Of a stretch of 54,186 bases of DNA, positions 8,857 to 17,593 are shown piece by piece. Numbering within the stretch: the stretch's first letter is position 1; every line of letters begins with the position of its first letter. The stretch is taken from positions 1 to 54,186 of IMG/VR virus record IMGVR_UViG_3300032050_000178. One strand, written 5' to 3'. A model generated the notes under the pieces. The model was not told where the DNA came from. It saw only the letters and a list, made by a program, of their open reading frames with translations, and searched no databases. The position numbers were made by a program, and so were the translations under genes. The stretch comes from a virus.

Positions 8857-9768
8857 ATGGAAGTAGAAAATATGAGTAAGAATCAAAGACAAATTCAGAT
8901 CAACGTTGAAGAATTGCGTAAGAATAAATTCTTCATCGCCACTCCTTGTTATGGTGGTCAGTTAAACGAACCGTACTTCCGTTCTGTCATCAAGATGATG
9001 ACATTCTTTAATCAGCATCAAGTACCTCTAGCATTTGGTACTATTGCTAACGAATCGCTAGTAACACGCGCACGTAATGTGCTAGTAGCTTACTTCCTTA
9101 ACTCCGATTATACACATCTACTCTTCATCGATGCTGATATTGAGTTTCAAGTAGAAGATGTTCTTAAACTATACTACCATGATAGAGATGTAGTGGTTGG
9201 TGCTTATCCTAAAAAGGGTGTTGCATGGCAGCGTATTAAAGAAACCATGCAGGATAGTAATTTTAAAGACAAGCAATTGTCTGATAAAGAGATTGCTGCC
9301 TTTGGTTCTGACTATGCTATTAACTTCAAGTTTGTAGATAAAGAGGCAAAGTCTGTTGCTGTAGATCGTGGAGTAATTAAACTACATGATGCAGGGACCG
9401 GCTTTATGATGATTAAGAGAGACGCAATTCTTAAAATGATCAAAGCCTATCCTGAGCTAAGATACAACAACGATGTTGCTCTAGGTAATACTGATCTAGG
9501 TGATAATTTCTATGCCTTATTCGATACTATGATCGATCCTATTGATCGTCGTTATCTATCAGAAGATTATACCTTCTGTCGTCGTTGGCAAGAACTAGGT
9601 GGTGATATCTGGCTTGACCCTTCTATCTCGCTTAACCACTATGGTCACTTCTGCTTCCAGGGTAATCCTCAGGCTATCATTCAATTCGGGCCTCCTATTG
9701 AGACAACACAACCTGTTCGTCAAGATATTAAGACCATTGACCTCCCTGACGAGCTAGAGCGCGCTTAA
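8857..9768 (+). CDS. GT-A fold glycosyltransferase-like protein
   Basis: The 303-residue protein has the features of a small GT-A glycosyltransferase: FIATPCYGG at the start of the Rossmann-like domain, RARNVLVAYFL, and the DxD-type metal and nucleotide-sugar motif in LLFIDADIEF near residue 91. Further marks are DAGTGFMMIKRDA and LSEDYTFCRRW. Relatives are common next to capsid and uvs genes in T4-like aquatic phages. The acceptor could be a virion protein, modified DNA or cell-surface glycan and cannot be read from sequence. ATG 8857 is preferred to ATG 8872 because SD TTGGAG is 6-7 bases upstream. Confidence 0.8.
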   Translation: MEVENMSKNQRQIQINVEELRKNKFFIATPCYGGQLNEPYFRSVIKMMTFFNQHQVPLAFGTIANESLVTRARNVLVAYFLNSDYTHLLFIDADIEFQVEDVLKLYYHDRDVVVGAYPKKGVAWQRIKETMQDSNFKDKQLSDKEIAAFGSDYAINFKFVDKEAKSVAVDRGVIKLHDAGTGFMMIKRDAILKMIKAYPELRYNNDVALGNTDLGDNFYALFDTMIDPIDRRYLSEDYTFCRRWQELGGDIWLDPSISLNHYGHFCFQGNPQAIIQFGPPIETTQPVRQDIKTIDLPDELERA

Positions 9769-9782
9769 TAACACCTTATATT

Positions 9783-10223
9783 ATGAAATTAAGTGAATTA
9801 CAAGAAGAGTGGAAAAGGGACTCTGTTATAGATGAACTTAATCTAGGTAGAGAATCTACTAAGGTTCCCACTCTTCACTCCAAATATATTACCTTTCTAT
9901 CTAATGCGAAATTAAAACTTCGCAAAGCTGAGTCAGAGTATTATAATACCCGAAGAATGAAGTATCGTTATTATCGAGGTGAGCTATCGCAGGAAGAACT
10001 CATCCAGTATGGTTGGGAACAGTGGCAAGGTAATAAACCACTTAAAAACGAGATGGACGAGTTTCTTAACTGTGATAAAGATCTTATAGAATTTGAAGAT
10101 AAAATAGAATACTTTAGAACTATAGTGTATACGTTAGAACAAATTATTCGTTCACTTAACTCTAGAACTTGGGATATAAAATCGGCTATAGAATGGCATA
10201 AGTTTTCTAATGGTATGATTTAA
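9783..10223 (+). CDS. uvsY: Recombination mediator UvsY
   Basis: The 146-residue protein matches T4 UvsY in size and in its neighbourhood with UvsW. UvsY loads the UvsX recombinase onto gp32-coated single-stranded DNA. It is helical and rich in Tyr, Arg and Glu, with a conserved KSAIEWHKFSNG C-terminus. The gene overlaps uvsW by one base (TAATG), indicating coupled translation. Confidence 0.9.
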   Translation: MKLSELQEEWKRDSVIDELNLGRESTKVPTLHSKYITFLSNAKLKLRKAESEYYNTRRMKYRYYRGELSQEELIQYGWEQWQGNKPLKNEMDEFLNCDKDLIEFEDKIEYFRTIVYTLEQIIRSLNSRTWDIKSAIEWHKFSNGMI

Positions 10224-11710
10224 TGTCGGTAATCAAATTAATAAAGAAAAATGATGTATACTTAAGTGTGCATACAGATCCTTCTACATCACAGGAGATA
10301 TCTGATCATTTTACTTTTGAAGTACCTGGCGCTAAATTCAGTCCATTATACAGAAACAAGATGTGGGATGGAAAGATAAGATTATTTTCTATGCTAACTC
10401 GAGAGTTATATGTTGGGTTAAAATCTTATCTAGAGCATTTCGCGCAAGTAAACGGTTATACTGTAGATAACTCTGAATATGTAGAGACAAGCGATAGTGT
10501 TACATACGAGATAGTTGAAAAGTTTTGTAAAGAGTTAGATTTATCTTTACCTGGCAATGAGACTATTCGAGACTATCAAATCGACGCAGTATTCAGAGCT
10601 ATACAAGACGGAAGACGTTTACTCCTATCACCTACCGGGTCAGGTAAATCTCTAATCATATATTGTCTTCTTAGATGGAATGAGTTGTTTAAAAGAAAGC
10701 AGCTCATTTTAGTTCCTACTACATCTCTAGTTGAACAGATGTATTCAGACTTTCAATCCTATTCAAAGAATAACGAATGGAAAGTATCTAGACATTGTGC
10801 AAAGATATATTCAGGGTTTGAGAAGTCTAATGAATCAGAGATAGTTATATCTACTTGGCAGTCAGTATATGAACTTCCTAAGCAATTCTTTGCCCCATTT
10901 CAAGTAGTCTATGGTGACGAAGCACATACATTCAAGGCTAAGTCGTTAACTAGTATTATGCATAAGATGGTTAACTCCCCTTATAGAGTTGGAACTACAG
11001 GTACACTAGACGGCACAAAGACACACAAGTTAGTTCTAGAAGGCTTGTTTGGACCGGTATATAAGGTCACAACAACTAAAGAGCTCATGGATCGTGAGCA
11101 ATTGGCAGAACTAAAAATCAAAGGTATTGTTTTACAGTATGAAGATAGTATAAGAAAACAATGCAAAGAATATACTTATGCAGAGGAAATGGAGTTTTTA
11201 TGCACGTTTCCCCCTAGAAATAAGTTTATTCGCAACCTAGCTTTAGCACAGACAGGAAACACACTAGTACTATATCAATTCGTAGAAAAACACGGTAAAA
11301 TACTGAATGATTTAATTCAAGCAAAAGCTCAAGATAGAAAAGTATTTTTTGTCCATGGTGGTGTAGAGACTCAAATTAGAGAAGATATTAGGAAGATTAC
11401 AGAAGAGGAAACAGATGCTATTATTGTAGCTTCTTACGGTACATTTTCCACAGGGATAAATATAAGAAACCTACACAATGTTATATTTGCATCACCTACC
11501 AAGTCAAGAATTCGAAATCTTCAATCTATAGGTAGAGGATTAAGAAAAAGTGATACTAAGAATACCTGTACACTCTTCGACATTGGTGATGATTTAACCT
11601 GGAAGACAAGGAAGAATTATACTCTACTACATATGATTGAAAGAGTCAAGATTTACAATGATGAGCATTTTGAGTATAAACTTATAAAGGTAGATATTAA
11701 TGCAATGTAA
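10223..11710 (+). CDS. uvsW: DNA/RNA helicase UvsW
   Basis: The 495-residue superfamily 2 helicase contains Walker A SPTGSGKS (residues 136-143), motif II GDEAH near residue 232, motif III GTTGTLDGT and the C-terminal helicase motif SIGRGLRKS. The N-terminal ~100 residues match the UvsW DNA-binding domain. In T4, UvsW unwinds R-loops and branched intermediates and shifts replication from origin- to recombination-dependent mode. It follows uvsY and overlaps the next gene by 11 bases. Confidence 0.95.
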   Translation: MSVIKLIKKNDVYLSVHTDPSTSQEISDHFTFEVPGAKFSPLYRNKMWDGKIRLFSMLTRELYVGLKSYLEHFAQVNGYTVDNSEYVETSDSVTYEIVEKFCKELDLSLPGNETIRDYQIDAVFRAIQDGRRLLLSPTGSGKSLIIYCLLRWNELFKRKQLILVPTTSLVEQMYSDFQSYSKNNEWKVSRHCAKIYSGFEKSNESEIVISTWQSVYELPKQFFAPFQVVYGDEAHTFKAKSLTSIMHKMVNSPYRVGTTGTLDGTKTHKLVLEGLFGPVYKVTTTKELMDREQLAELKIKGIVLQYEDSIRKQCKEYTYAEEMEFLCTFPPRNKFIRNLALAQTGNTLVLYQFVEKHGKILNDLIQAKAQDRKVFFVHGGVETQIREDIRKITEEETDAIIVASYGTFSTGINIRNLHNVIFASPTKSRIRNLQSIGRGLRKSDTKNTCTLFDIGDDLTWKTRKNYTLLHMIERVKIYNDEHFEYKLIKVDINAM

Positions 11711-12140
11711 ATTTTTAAAGCTAACTAATGGTGAGGATGTTATAGCTATGGTGAGTGATGATTATTTACCCGGTGCTACTATCTCCTTTATACAAATACA
11801 AGACCCTGTACTGATTAGATCCGCAAGATTTCCTCGGGGTAATATGGTAATTGAAACTTATATTATGCAACCATGGATTAAGATATCTAAATCTAACATC
11901 ATGGTTATACCTACTTCTTCTATACTAACTGCTGTAGATATTACGGATAGTGCTGTAGAGCAGTATAATGAGTTTTTACAAATGAAACACGATCAAGAAT
12001 TTCAAGAGAGTCAAGAAGCATCACCTGAAGCTTTATCAGAAAGTGACATCTTGCAACAATTAATGGAAGCAGTATCAGCTCGTGATGAGTTGTATGATGA
12101 AGAGGAAGAAGATGATGGAGCAACAAGAACATACCACTGA
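11700..12140 (+). CDS. Small protein with Sm-like N-terminal region
   Basis: The 146-residue protein starts with FLKLTNGEDVIAMVSDD, which looks like the first strands of an Sm/Lsm-like barrel. About 60 residues of Gln/Glu-rich sequence and an acidic tail (DEEEEDDGATRTYH) follow. Homologues of this layout sit between uvsW and the sigma factor gene in several T4-like aquatic phages. Function is unknown; RNA or nucleic-acid binding is only suggested by the fold resemblance. It overlaps gp55 by about 29 bases. Confidence 0.65.
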   Translation: MQCKFLKLTNGEDVIAMVSDDYLPGATISFIQIQDPVLIRSARFPRGNMVIETYIMQPWIKISKSNIMVIPTSSILTAVDITDSAVEQYNEFLQMKHDQEFQESQEASPEALSESDILQQLMEAVSARDELYDEEEEDDGATRTYH

Positions 12141-12690
12141 ACAAAAAAAGGTTCCTGCTCATTACGTAGATAACAAAAAATTTTTTGAAGCGCTAGTTGA
12201 GTATAAGAAGCAGGTGGATCACGCAGTAGCTAATGGTTTAGAAAAGCCTAGAGTTAGTAATTACTTAGGAGAATGTTTTTTAAAAATTGCAACTCACTTA
12301 TCCTATAAAGCTAATTTTATAAACTATTCCTACAAAGACGATATGATATCGGACGGTATCGAAAATTGTCTTACTGCTGTAGAAAAATTTGACCCTACTC
12401 GATCTACAAACCCATTTGCATATTATACACAGATTATTTACTTTGCGTTTGTAAGGCGTATTCAGAAAGAAAAGAAACAACAAGCAACAAAATATAAGTT
12501 ACTAGAAAATATTGACTTTGAACAGTTACTTGAACATTCTTCGGATAACGAAGAATATACAAATCACATTATAGAACTTATGCGTAAACAAGTAGATACT
12601 ATAGAGCCTGAGCGAAGAGAAGTAACTACTAAAAAGAAAAAGAAAGAAAAAGAAGAAAATATACCAAACTTTCTTGATGATTTAGAATAA
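12112..12690 (+). CDS. 55: Late-transcription sigma factor gp55
   Basis: A roughly 193-residue divergent sigma factor. YKDDMISDGIENCLTAVEKFDP and NPFAYYTQIIYFAFVRRIQKEK are the region-2 helices that bind RNA polymerase and the TATAAATA box; the C-terminus is Lys-rich and ends in an acidic hydrophobic tail (NIPNFLDDLE). The start is set at ATG 12112 because it has SD GAGGAAG upstream and removes ten implausible N-terminal residues. Matching late boxes occur across the window. Confidence 0.9.
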   Translation: MMEQQEHTTEQKKVPAHYVDNKKFFEALVEYKKQVDHAVANGLEKPRVSNYLGECFLKIATHLSYKANFINYSYKDDMISDGIENCLTAVEKFDPTRSTNPFAYYTQIIYFAFVRRIQKEKKQQATKYKLLENIDFEQLLEHSSDNEEYTNHIIELMRKQVDTIEPERREVTTKKKKKEKEENIPNFLDDLE

Positions 12691-12718
12691 ATAATATATT
12701 ATATCATGTACGTGTGAT

Positions 12719-12736
12719 CGGGTGCCCTTCCACCCG
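12719..12736 (+). promoter_or_regulatory. Leader hairpin upstream of queE
   Basis: A 6-bp stem CGGGTG/CACCCG with loop CCCTTC lies 10 bases before the SD (AGGAG, 12747-12751) of the first 7-deazaguanine gene. There is no T tract, so it is not a terminator. It may affect translation of queE, but no known riboswitch consensus fits. Confidence 0.4.
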
Positions 12737-12756
12737 TCATCTAACTAGGAGCATTA

Positions 12757-13590
12757 ATGTCAAAGATTAAAGTCGCGGAGTTATTTTACTCCATTCAAGG
12801 TGAAGGTCGCTATATGGGCGTACCTTCTGTCTTCCTAAGAACCTTCGGATGTAACTTCAAATGTGAAGGTTTCGGTATGCCTAAAGGTGAAAGGACCGAT
12901 GAGTATCTTAAAGTTAACCCTGATAGTTACAAATCTTACCAGGATCTTCCTCTTGTATCTACTGGCTGTGATTCTTACGCTTCTTGGGATCCTCGCTTTA
13001 AGCACTTATCCCCTGTTCTGGATAGTGAAGCAATTGCACAAGCCATTATCGAAATGCTTCCGCATAAAAGATGGAAAGATGAACATCTAGTTATTACTGG
13101 TGGTGAGCCTCTATTAGGATGGCAAAAAGCTTATCCTGATTTACTAAGCCATAGACTTATGTTAGGTCTTAAAGAAGTTACTTTTGAGACTAACGGTACT
13201 CAAGAGCTGTCTAGCGAGTTTAGAAAATATCTAACTAACTCTTTTAATTACGACGAAATAACTTTTTCAGTTTCACCTAAACTATCTGTATCAGGTGAGA
13301 AGTGGGAAGAGGCTATCAAGCCAGAAGTTGTTCGTGAATATGAAAAGGTTGGTTACACCTATCTTAAGTTTGTCGTTGCTACAGAAGAAGACGCGGAAGA
13401 AGCGCAAAAGGCTGTCTTCCAATATCAAAGTGCAGGTTTTAGTGGCCCGGTTTATTTAATGCCTGTAGGTGGTGTAGAATCTGTATACCACATGAATAAT
13501 AGAAAAGTAGCTGAATTAGCTATGAATAAGGGTTTTAGGTACTCAGATAGATTACAGGTACCTCTTTTTAAAAATGAATGGGGTACATAA
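12757..13590 (+). CDS. queE: 7-carboxy-7-deazaguanine synthase QueE (phage type)
   Basis: The 277-residue radical SAM enzyme converts 6-carboxytetrahydropterin to 7-carboxy-7-deazaguanine (CDG), the third step to preQ0. It opens with ELFYSIQGEGRYMGVPSVFLR, typical of QueE, and has ITGGEPLLGW and ETNGTQ. The cluster motif is unusual: CNFKC at residues 32-36 is followed by a ~40-residue insertion before the probable third ligand in STGCDSYASW, instead of the compact CxxxCxxC. It heads the deazaguanine block and overlaps the next start by one base (TAATG). Confidence 0.93.
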   Translation: MSKIKVAELFYSIQGEGRYMGVPSVFLRTFGCNFKCEGFGMPKGERTDEYLKVNPDSYKSYQDLPLVSTGCDSYASWDPRFKHLSPVLDSEAIAQAIIEMLPHKRWKDEHLVITGGEPLLGWQKAYPDLLSHRLMLGLKEVTFETNGTQELSSEFRKYLTNSFNYDEITFSVSPKLSVSGEKWEEAIKPEVVREYEKVGYTYLKFVVATEEDAEEAQKAVFQYQSAGFSGPVYLMPVGGVESVYHMNNRKVAELAMNKGFRYSDRLQVPLFKNEWGT

Positions 13591-13775
13591 TGTCAGAGAC
13601 ACATAGAAGGACTATAGTAAGAGCTATTACATGGCGAATTGTTGCTACTTTGGTAACAGCTGTATGGACAGGTTTGTCGGGAGCTATCATAATTAATATC
13701 TTCATGACAATAGCTCATTACATACATGAAAGAGCTTGGTTAAAAATTAAATGGGATACGGAAACGGAGAACTAA
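13590..13775 (+). CDS. Small membrane protein, DUF2061-like
   Basis: A 61-residue protein beginning MSETHRRTIVRAITWRIVAT, with two hydrophobic segments (about residues 15-32 and 34-46) and a C-terminal HERAWLKIKW motif, as in the DUF2061 family. The start at 13590 uses the TAATG overlap with queE rather than the ATG four codons upstream. DUF2061 modules occur in sulfur and nucleotide-metabolism contexts; its role here is unknown. Confidence 0.75.
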   Translation: MSETHRRTIVRAITWRIVATLVTAVWTGLSGAIIINIFMTIAHYIHERAWLKIKWDTETEN

Positions 13776-14453
13776 ATGTCATTACAAGTCGGTAAAACAG
13801 ATCCAGAGCTAGGTTATAAGATTGAGGAATATCTTCGTGAGAAGGGTGTACATACACCTACTATCATCGATAAGCTTAATGTAAAAGAAAAGTCGAAGAT
13901 TAACAAGATCGAAAAGCACTTTGCTGCTATTATGGATATTCTTGGTCTTGATCGTGAAGATGACTCATTGACTGATACTCCTCTGCGAGTAGCTAAGATG
14001 TATGTAAATGAAATCTTCTGGGGTTTGAAACCAGAGAACTTTCCTAAATGTACTGTCATCGAGAACAAGATGGGGTACGATGAAATGGTTATCGAGAAGG
14101 ACATTACACTAATGTCTAACTGTGAACACCATTTTGTTACTATTGATGGTAAGGCCCATGTGGCTTATATTCCTAAAGGTAAAGTATTAGGTTTATCTAA
14201 ACTTAATCGTATCGTTGAATATTTTGCACGTAGACCTCAAGTACAGGAACGTATTGCAGAACAAATCTATCATGCACTAGCGTTTATTCTGGGTACAGAT
14301 GATATTGCTGTTGTAATTGAAGGTACACACTACTGTGTAAAGAGCAGAGGTGTAGAAGATCATTCGTCTTATACCTACACAGCTAAGCTTGGTGGTTGTT
14401 TTAGAAGTGAACCAGAAGCACGTGCTGAGTTTATGACCTTGATTAAAAAATAA
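13776..14453 (+). CDS. folE: GTP cyclohydrolase I FolE
   Basis: The 225-residue enzyme converts GTP to dihydroneopterin triphosphate, the first step of 7-deazaguanine synthesis. Signature segments are [13 protein letters not shown] (residues 65-77), [20 protein letters not shown] (zinc ligand Cys116 and neighbouring His), [20 protein letters not shown] and [10 protein letters not shown] (Cys187). The C-terminus contains [17 protein letters not shown] precedes ATG 13776. It lies between queE and dpdA, consistent with dedicated supply for DNA modification rather than folate. Confidence 0.96.
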   Translation: MSLQVGKTDPELGYKIEEYLREKGVHTPTIIDKLNVKEKSKINKIEKHFAAIMDILGLDREDDSLTDTPLRVAKMYVNEIFWGLKPENFPKCTVIENKMGYDEMVIEKDITLMSNCEHHFVTIDGKAHVAYIPKGKVLGLSKLNRIVEYFARRPQVQERIAEQIYHALAFILGTDDIAVVIEGTHYCVKSRGVEDHSSYTYTAKLGGCFRSEPEARAEFMTLIKK

Positions 14454-14455
14454 TT

Positions 14456-14824
14456 ATGAATCGATATATGAGGGGTGCTAAGATATACTTAGCAGAATTC
14501 ACCGATAAGGTAAATGGTGATACATTTTTAAAATTTGGTTACACAGGTTATAAAGATGCTGCTGATAGATTTCGTTTTGAGCCAGAGCAATACTCAAAGT
14601 GGGATATACGTATTCTTTGCACCGCTTATCATCCAGACAAAAGTGTTATTGAGCAAACAGAAGAGAGATTGAAGAAAAAATATCCTAAGAATTTTTGGTT
14701 AGAAGAAAAAATTGTAGGGGTAACTGAAATAGTTAAGATGAGCAAATCTACTAGATACGCAGCTATTCAGGAAGTTCGTAATCTTAATGAGCAATGGAAA
14801 AAAATATATGTTAATCAGCCATGA
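14456..14824 (+). CDS. Small protein with GIY-YIG-like (T5orf172/MUG113) N-terminus
   Basis: A 122-residue protein. The segment KIYLAEF followed by LKFGYTGYKDAADRF is similar to the first strands of GIY-YIG/MUG113-type nuclease domains, and a conserved-looking Glu sits in VIEQTEERLKKKYPKNFWLEE. I cannot confirm the full catalytic set. It lies between folE and dpdA, so it could be a modification accessory or a mobile endonuclease. It overlaps the dpdA start region by at least 17 bases. Confidence 0.55.
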   Translation: MNRYMRGAKIYLAEFTDKVNGDTFLKFGYTGYKDAADRFRFEPEQYSKWDIRILCTAYHPDKSVIEQTEERLKKKYPKNFWLEEKIVGVTEIVKMSKSTRYAAIQEVRNLNEQWKKIYVNQP

Positions 14825-15602
14825 AGTACCACTATCTTTACTAGGAAAATCTATAGCATTTAATGATTATGACTATGCTCTAGTTCATCTGTTTGAAACA
14901 GAGCCACTATACTATAAGTTTTTTGAGGAGTCACTAGCTCAAGGAAGAAAAGTTATCTTAGATAACTCGGTGTTTGAATTAGGTGAAGCTTTTAACATGA
15001 ATACGTTTGCAAAATATGTTAACCAGCTTAAACCTACAGAGTATATTATACCAGATGTTCTAGAGAATATGGAAAGAACAATTGGTAATGCTATGATGTT
15101 TAAAGAGCTATTCCCTGATCTACCAGGAAAATCTATTGGTGTCGTTCAAGGCAAAAATTATAGGGATCTAGTTACATGTTATGAGGAACTAGATATACTA
15201 GGTGTAGATAAAATTGCTTTTTCATTTGACTATAGTTATTATGAAGATTTATATAAGCACCCTAACAAATGGATGTCCTTTACACTAGGTAGAGTACAAA
15301 CACTAACGAGAATGTTAAATGAAGGAATTATTAACAAGGATAAACCACATCACCTACTGGGTTGTTCACTACCTATCGAATTCTTGTTTTATAGACAAGG
15401 GTTCGAATGGATTGAGACCATGGATACTTCCAGCCCTGTGGTTCATGGGCTTCTTAATACTCTTTACGAGCCTGGTGGTTTGGTTGATAAGCAGTCCATT
15501 AAACTGGTCGACTTATTATATTCCGTACCCGATCATGAGCAGATGAGTTTTATTCAAGCAAACATTAATTACTTTAGATCGTATGTAAAAGGTACAGAGT
15601 AA
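14808..15602 (+). CDS. dpdA: DNA 7-deazaguanine transglycosylase DpdA-like
   Basis: The 264-residue protein resembles phage DpdA, a tRNA-guanine-transglycosylase relative that exchanges guanine in DNA for a preQ base. Visible family-like elements are ILDNSVFELGEAF near residues 50-62 (candidate catalytic Asp52), EYIIPDVLENMERT (Asp83), IGVVQGKNY and KIAFSFDYSYY, giving a TIM-barrel pattern. It is shorter than bacterial TGT. The start is uncertain: ATG 14787 is in frame, but MLISHEVPLS at 14808 looks like a natural N-terminus. Its neighbours are folE, a formyltransferase and queF. Confidence 0.85.
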   Translation: MLISHEVPLSLLGKSIAFNDYDYALVHLFETEPLYYKFFEESLAQGRKVILDNSVFELGEAFNMNTFAKYVNQLKPTEYIIPDVLENMERTIGNAMMFKELFPDLPGKSIGVVQGKNYRDLVTCYEELDILGVDKIAFSFDYSYYEDLYKHPNKWMSFTLGRVQTLTRMLNEGIINKDKPHHLLGCSLPIEFLFYRQGFEWIETMDTSSPVVHGLLNTLYEPGGLVDKQSIKLVDLLYSVPDHEQMSFIQANINYFRSYVKGTE

Positions 15603-16165
15603 TGTACTGGATTGCTTTTTTTAGTCAAACAGGATCAGAGATAGTTCATCTATCTAAAGAACTAGGTCGCTCACCTGATTTAATTCTTACTAATAACAAA
15701 GATGTTTCAACATATCACCCTGATATGGTACTTCTAAGTATACCAATGTACGTAGCAGGGCATGATGGTCTAATGCAATTTCTTCGTGATAATTATAATA
15801 ACCCTAAAGAAGTACTGATTACTCTACACGGGTATTTAAGAATTATACCACCAGACGTTTGTGAACGATTTGAAATCTATAACGGCCATCCCGGCTACAT
15901 TACAGCATACCCTGAACTTAAAGGTAAAGACCCACAAGTAAAAGCTTGGGAAGCCAGGCATCGTTGGGTAGGTTGCGTTATACACAAAGTAACAGCAGGT
16001 GTAGATGAAGGTCCTATTGTCGACCAGACAGGCGTACCGAATACAGCTAATTCATTAGACGAATTGTATAGCCTATTAAAGAGAAAATCGCTATACTTAT
16101 GGGAAAAGTTTATGTGGGGAAAGTTAAATGAAAATAGCGATAAGCGGCGCTCAATCAGTAGGTAA
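15602..16165 (+). CDS. dpdN: Formyltransferase-like protein, candidate dPreQ1 formyltransferase DpdN
   Basis: The 187-residue protein carries the core of PurN/Fmt-type formyltransferases: YNGHPG at residues 93-98 (catalytic Asn94 and His96), a KGKDPQVKAWEA substrate loop, and VGCVIHKVTAGVDEGPIVDQ with catalytic Asp135. In published work on phage deazaguanines (from memory), a formyltransferase called DpdN was predicted to formylate preQ1 in DNA. Here it is coupled to dpdA by a one-base overlap (TAATG) and queF lies two genes on, so this role fits well. The exact acceptor is inferred. Confidence 0.8.
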   Translation: MYWIAFFSQTGSEIVHLSKELGRSPDLILTNNKDVSTYHPDMVLLSIPMYVAGHDGLMQFLRDNYNNPKEVLITLHGYLRIIPPDVCERFEIYNGHPGYITAYPELKGKDPQVKAWEARHRWVGCVIHKVTAGVDEGPIVDQTGVPNTANSLDELYSLLKRKSLYLWEKFMWGKLNENSDKRRSISR

Positions 16166-16685
16166 GACTACATTAATTAATGCTTTACGTTCTGAAGAAG
16201 CATTAAAGCAGTATACCTTTTGTACCGAAGTGACTAGACGTGTTAAGGGTTATGGGTTAAACATAAATGAAGAAGGTGATGACATTACGCAGAGATTGAT
16301 AATGCAAGAACATATTGTTAATGTCTTTATGAACGACAATATGATATCAGATAGATGTGCATTAGACGGTATTGTTTACTCTCACTACTTAGCAGAAAAT
16401 AAAAAAATAACTCAGAAGACATATGATTTTGCTGATAACATATTCAACAAACTCATGCCAAAGTATGACCTAGTCTTTTATATTCCACCAGAATTTGAAA
16501 TAGAAGATGACGGAACAAGAAGTATTAATAGGCATTTTAGAGATAGAATTGTAACATTATTTGATAGTTATATTAAAGAAAAACAATTAACTACCGTCTA
16601 CCTAGTAGGTTCAGTTAGAGAAAGAGTAGATACGGTACTTAAATATATAAAGGATGTTGAGCATGAGCAATCAAGAAGAACTTAA
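16128..16685 (+). CDS. P-loop NTPase, nucleotide or NadR-type kinase-like
   Basis: The 185-residue protein begins MKIAISGAQSVGKTTLI with Walker A GAQSVGKT at residues 7-14. It then has EVTRRVKGYG, a DRCALDGIVYS segment near 76-86 that resembles the second Asp/Arg motif of nucleoside and NadR-type kinases, and YDLVFYIPPEFEIEDDG. It overlaps the formyltransferase gene by 38 bases. It may phosphorylate a nucleotide or modified base precursor, but the substrate is not readable. Confidence 0.75.
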   Translation: MKIAISGAQSVGKTTLINALRSEEALKQYTFCTEVTRRVKGYGLNINEEGDDITQRLIMQEHIVNVFMNDNMISDRCALDGIVYSHYLAENKKITQKTYDFADNIFNKLMPKYDLVFYIPPEFEIEDDGTRSINRHFRDRIVTLFDSYIKEKQLTTVYLVGSVRERVDTVLKYIKDVEHEQSRRT

Positions 16686-17586
16686 TAAGCTAGTATCAGT
16701 TCACTTAGGTAAGGCAGGTGACGGTACGGTTGTAAAACCTTATGTTACACCTGACGATGTAGATCCTACTCTACTAGTAGCTGTACCAAGACATTTAAAC
16801 AGGACGCAATATGATATTCAAGAAGATGACTTACCGTTTGTGGGAGTCGATGCGTGGAACGCTTATGAGTTCTCAACTCTTTTGGATAATGGTTTTCCCG
16901 TCTCTGGTTGGCTTAAGTTTGTCTATGATTCTGATTCCCCTAATATTGTGGAGTCTAAATCAGTAAAGCTATACCTTAACTCTTATAACATGGCGCGTCT
17001 CATTACATCTACATCTGACTTCTGGATGGTAGAAGATAGGATTGCCAGAGACTTGAGTGATGCTACCGGTGGTGAAGTAGAAGTATATGCGTTCTTTGGA
17101 GATGTAGATACTACAAGACCTATTAGTAGTGATTTTGTATCTCTCGAATCTTACTGTAATGTAGAAAAAATGCAGTTTACAGACTATAATGAGTCTGCCA
17201 GTATTTTAGAAGTTGTTCCTTCTATTGGTCGTTATGAAAGATGGCGTTCACATTCTCTACGTTCAAATTGTCGAGTAACTAATCAACCGGATTGGGGTGA
17301 TGTGTATGTACATATTAAAGGTGATAAGGCAGTTACTCCAGAATCTCTATTGCAATATATTGTTAGCATGCGCAAAGAGAACCACTTCCACGAAGAAATT
17401 TGTGAATGTATTTACAAACGTTTGTGGGATCTATTACAACCCGAGGAACTATTCGTGGCATGCCTCTATACTCGGAGAGGTGGTATTGATATTAACCCTG
17501 TACGAGCTTCAAGCCATGATGTGCTCTACACGTACGGTAACATAGCCAGTTCAATTACAGCATGTACTAAAACAGCTAGACAGTGA
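16663..17586 (+). CDS. queF: NADPH-dependent preQ0 reductase QueF (long type)
   Basis: The 307-residue two-domain QueF reduces the preQ0 nitrile to the preQ1 amine. The N-terminal half has ESKSVKLYLNSYN (97-109), the nicotinamide-binding motif. The C-terminal half has SNCRVTNQPDWGDVYVHI with nucleophile Cys203 and acid Asp210, then HFHEEICECI and YTRRGGIDINPVR. All key residues are present. ATG 16663 is preferred over 16654 because SD AAAGGA is 8 bases upstream. Having QueF means the pathway goes past preQ0 to preQ1. Confidence 0.95.
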   Translation: MSNQEELNKLVSVHLGKAGDGTVVKPYVTPDDVDPTLLVAVPRHLNRTQYDIQEDDLPFVGVDAWNAYEFSTLLDNGFPVSGWLKFVYDSDSPNIVESKSVKLYLNSYNMARLITSTSDFWMVEDRIARDLSDATGGEVEVYAFFGDVDTTRPISSDFVSLESYCNVEKMQFTDYNESASILEVVPSIGRYERWRSHSLRSNCRVTNQPDWGDVYVHIKGDKAVTPESLLQYIVSMRKENHFHEEICECIYKRLWDLLQPEELFVACLYTRRGGIDINPVRASSHDVLYTYGNIASSITACTKTARQ

Positions 17587-17593
17587 GGATATT

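Noticed and set aside
12719-12756. Known preQ1 riboswitch (type I or II) before queE
   Set aside because: The loop CCCTTC and tail do not fit the preQ1-I or preQ1-II consensus pairing; only a plain hairpin is supported.
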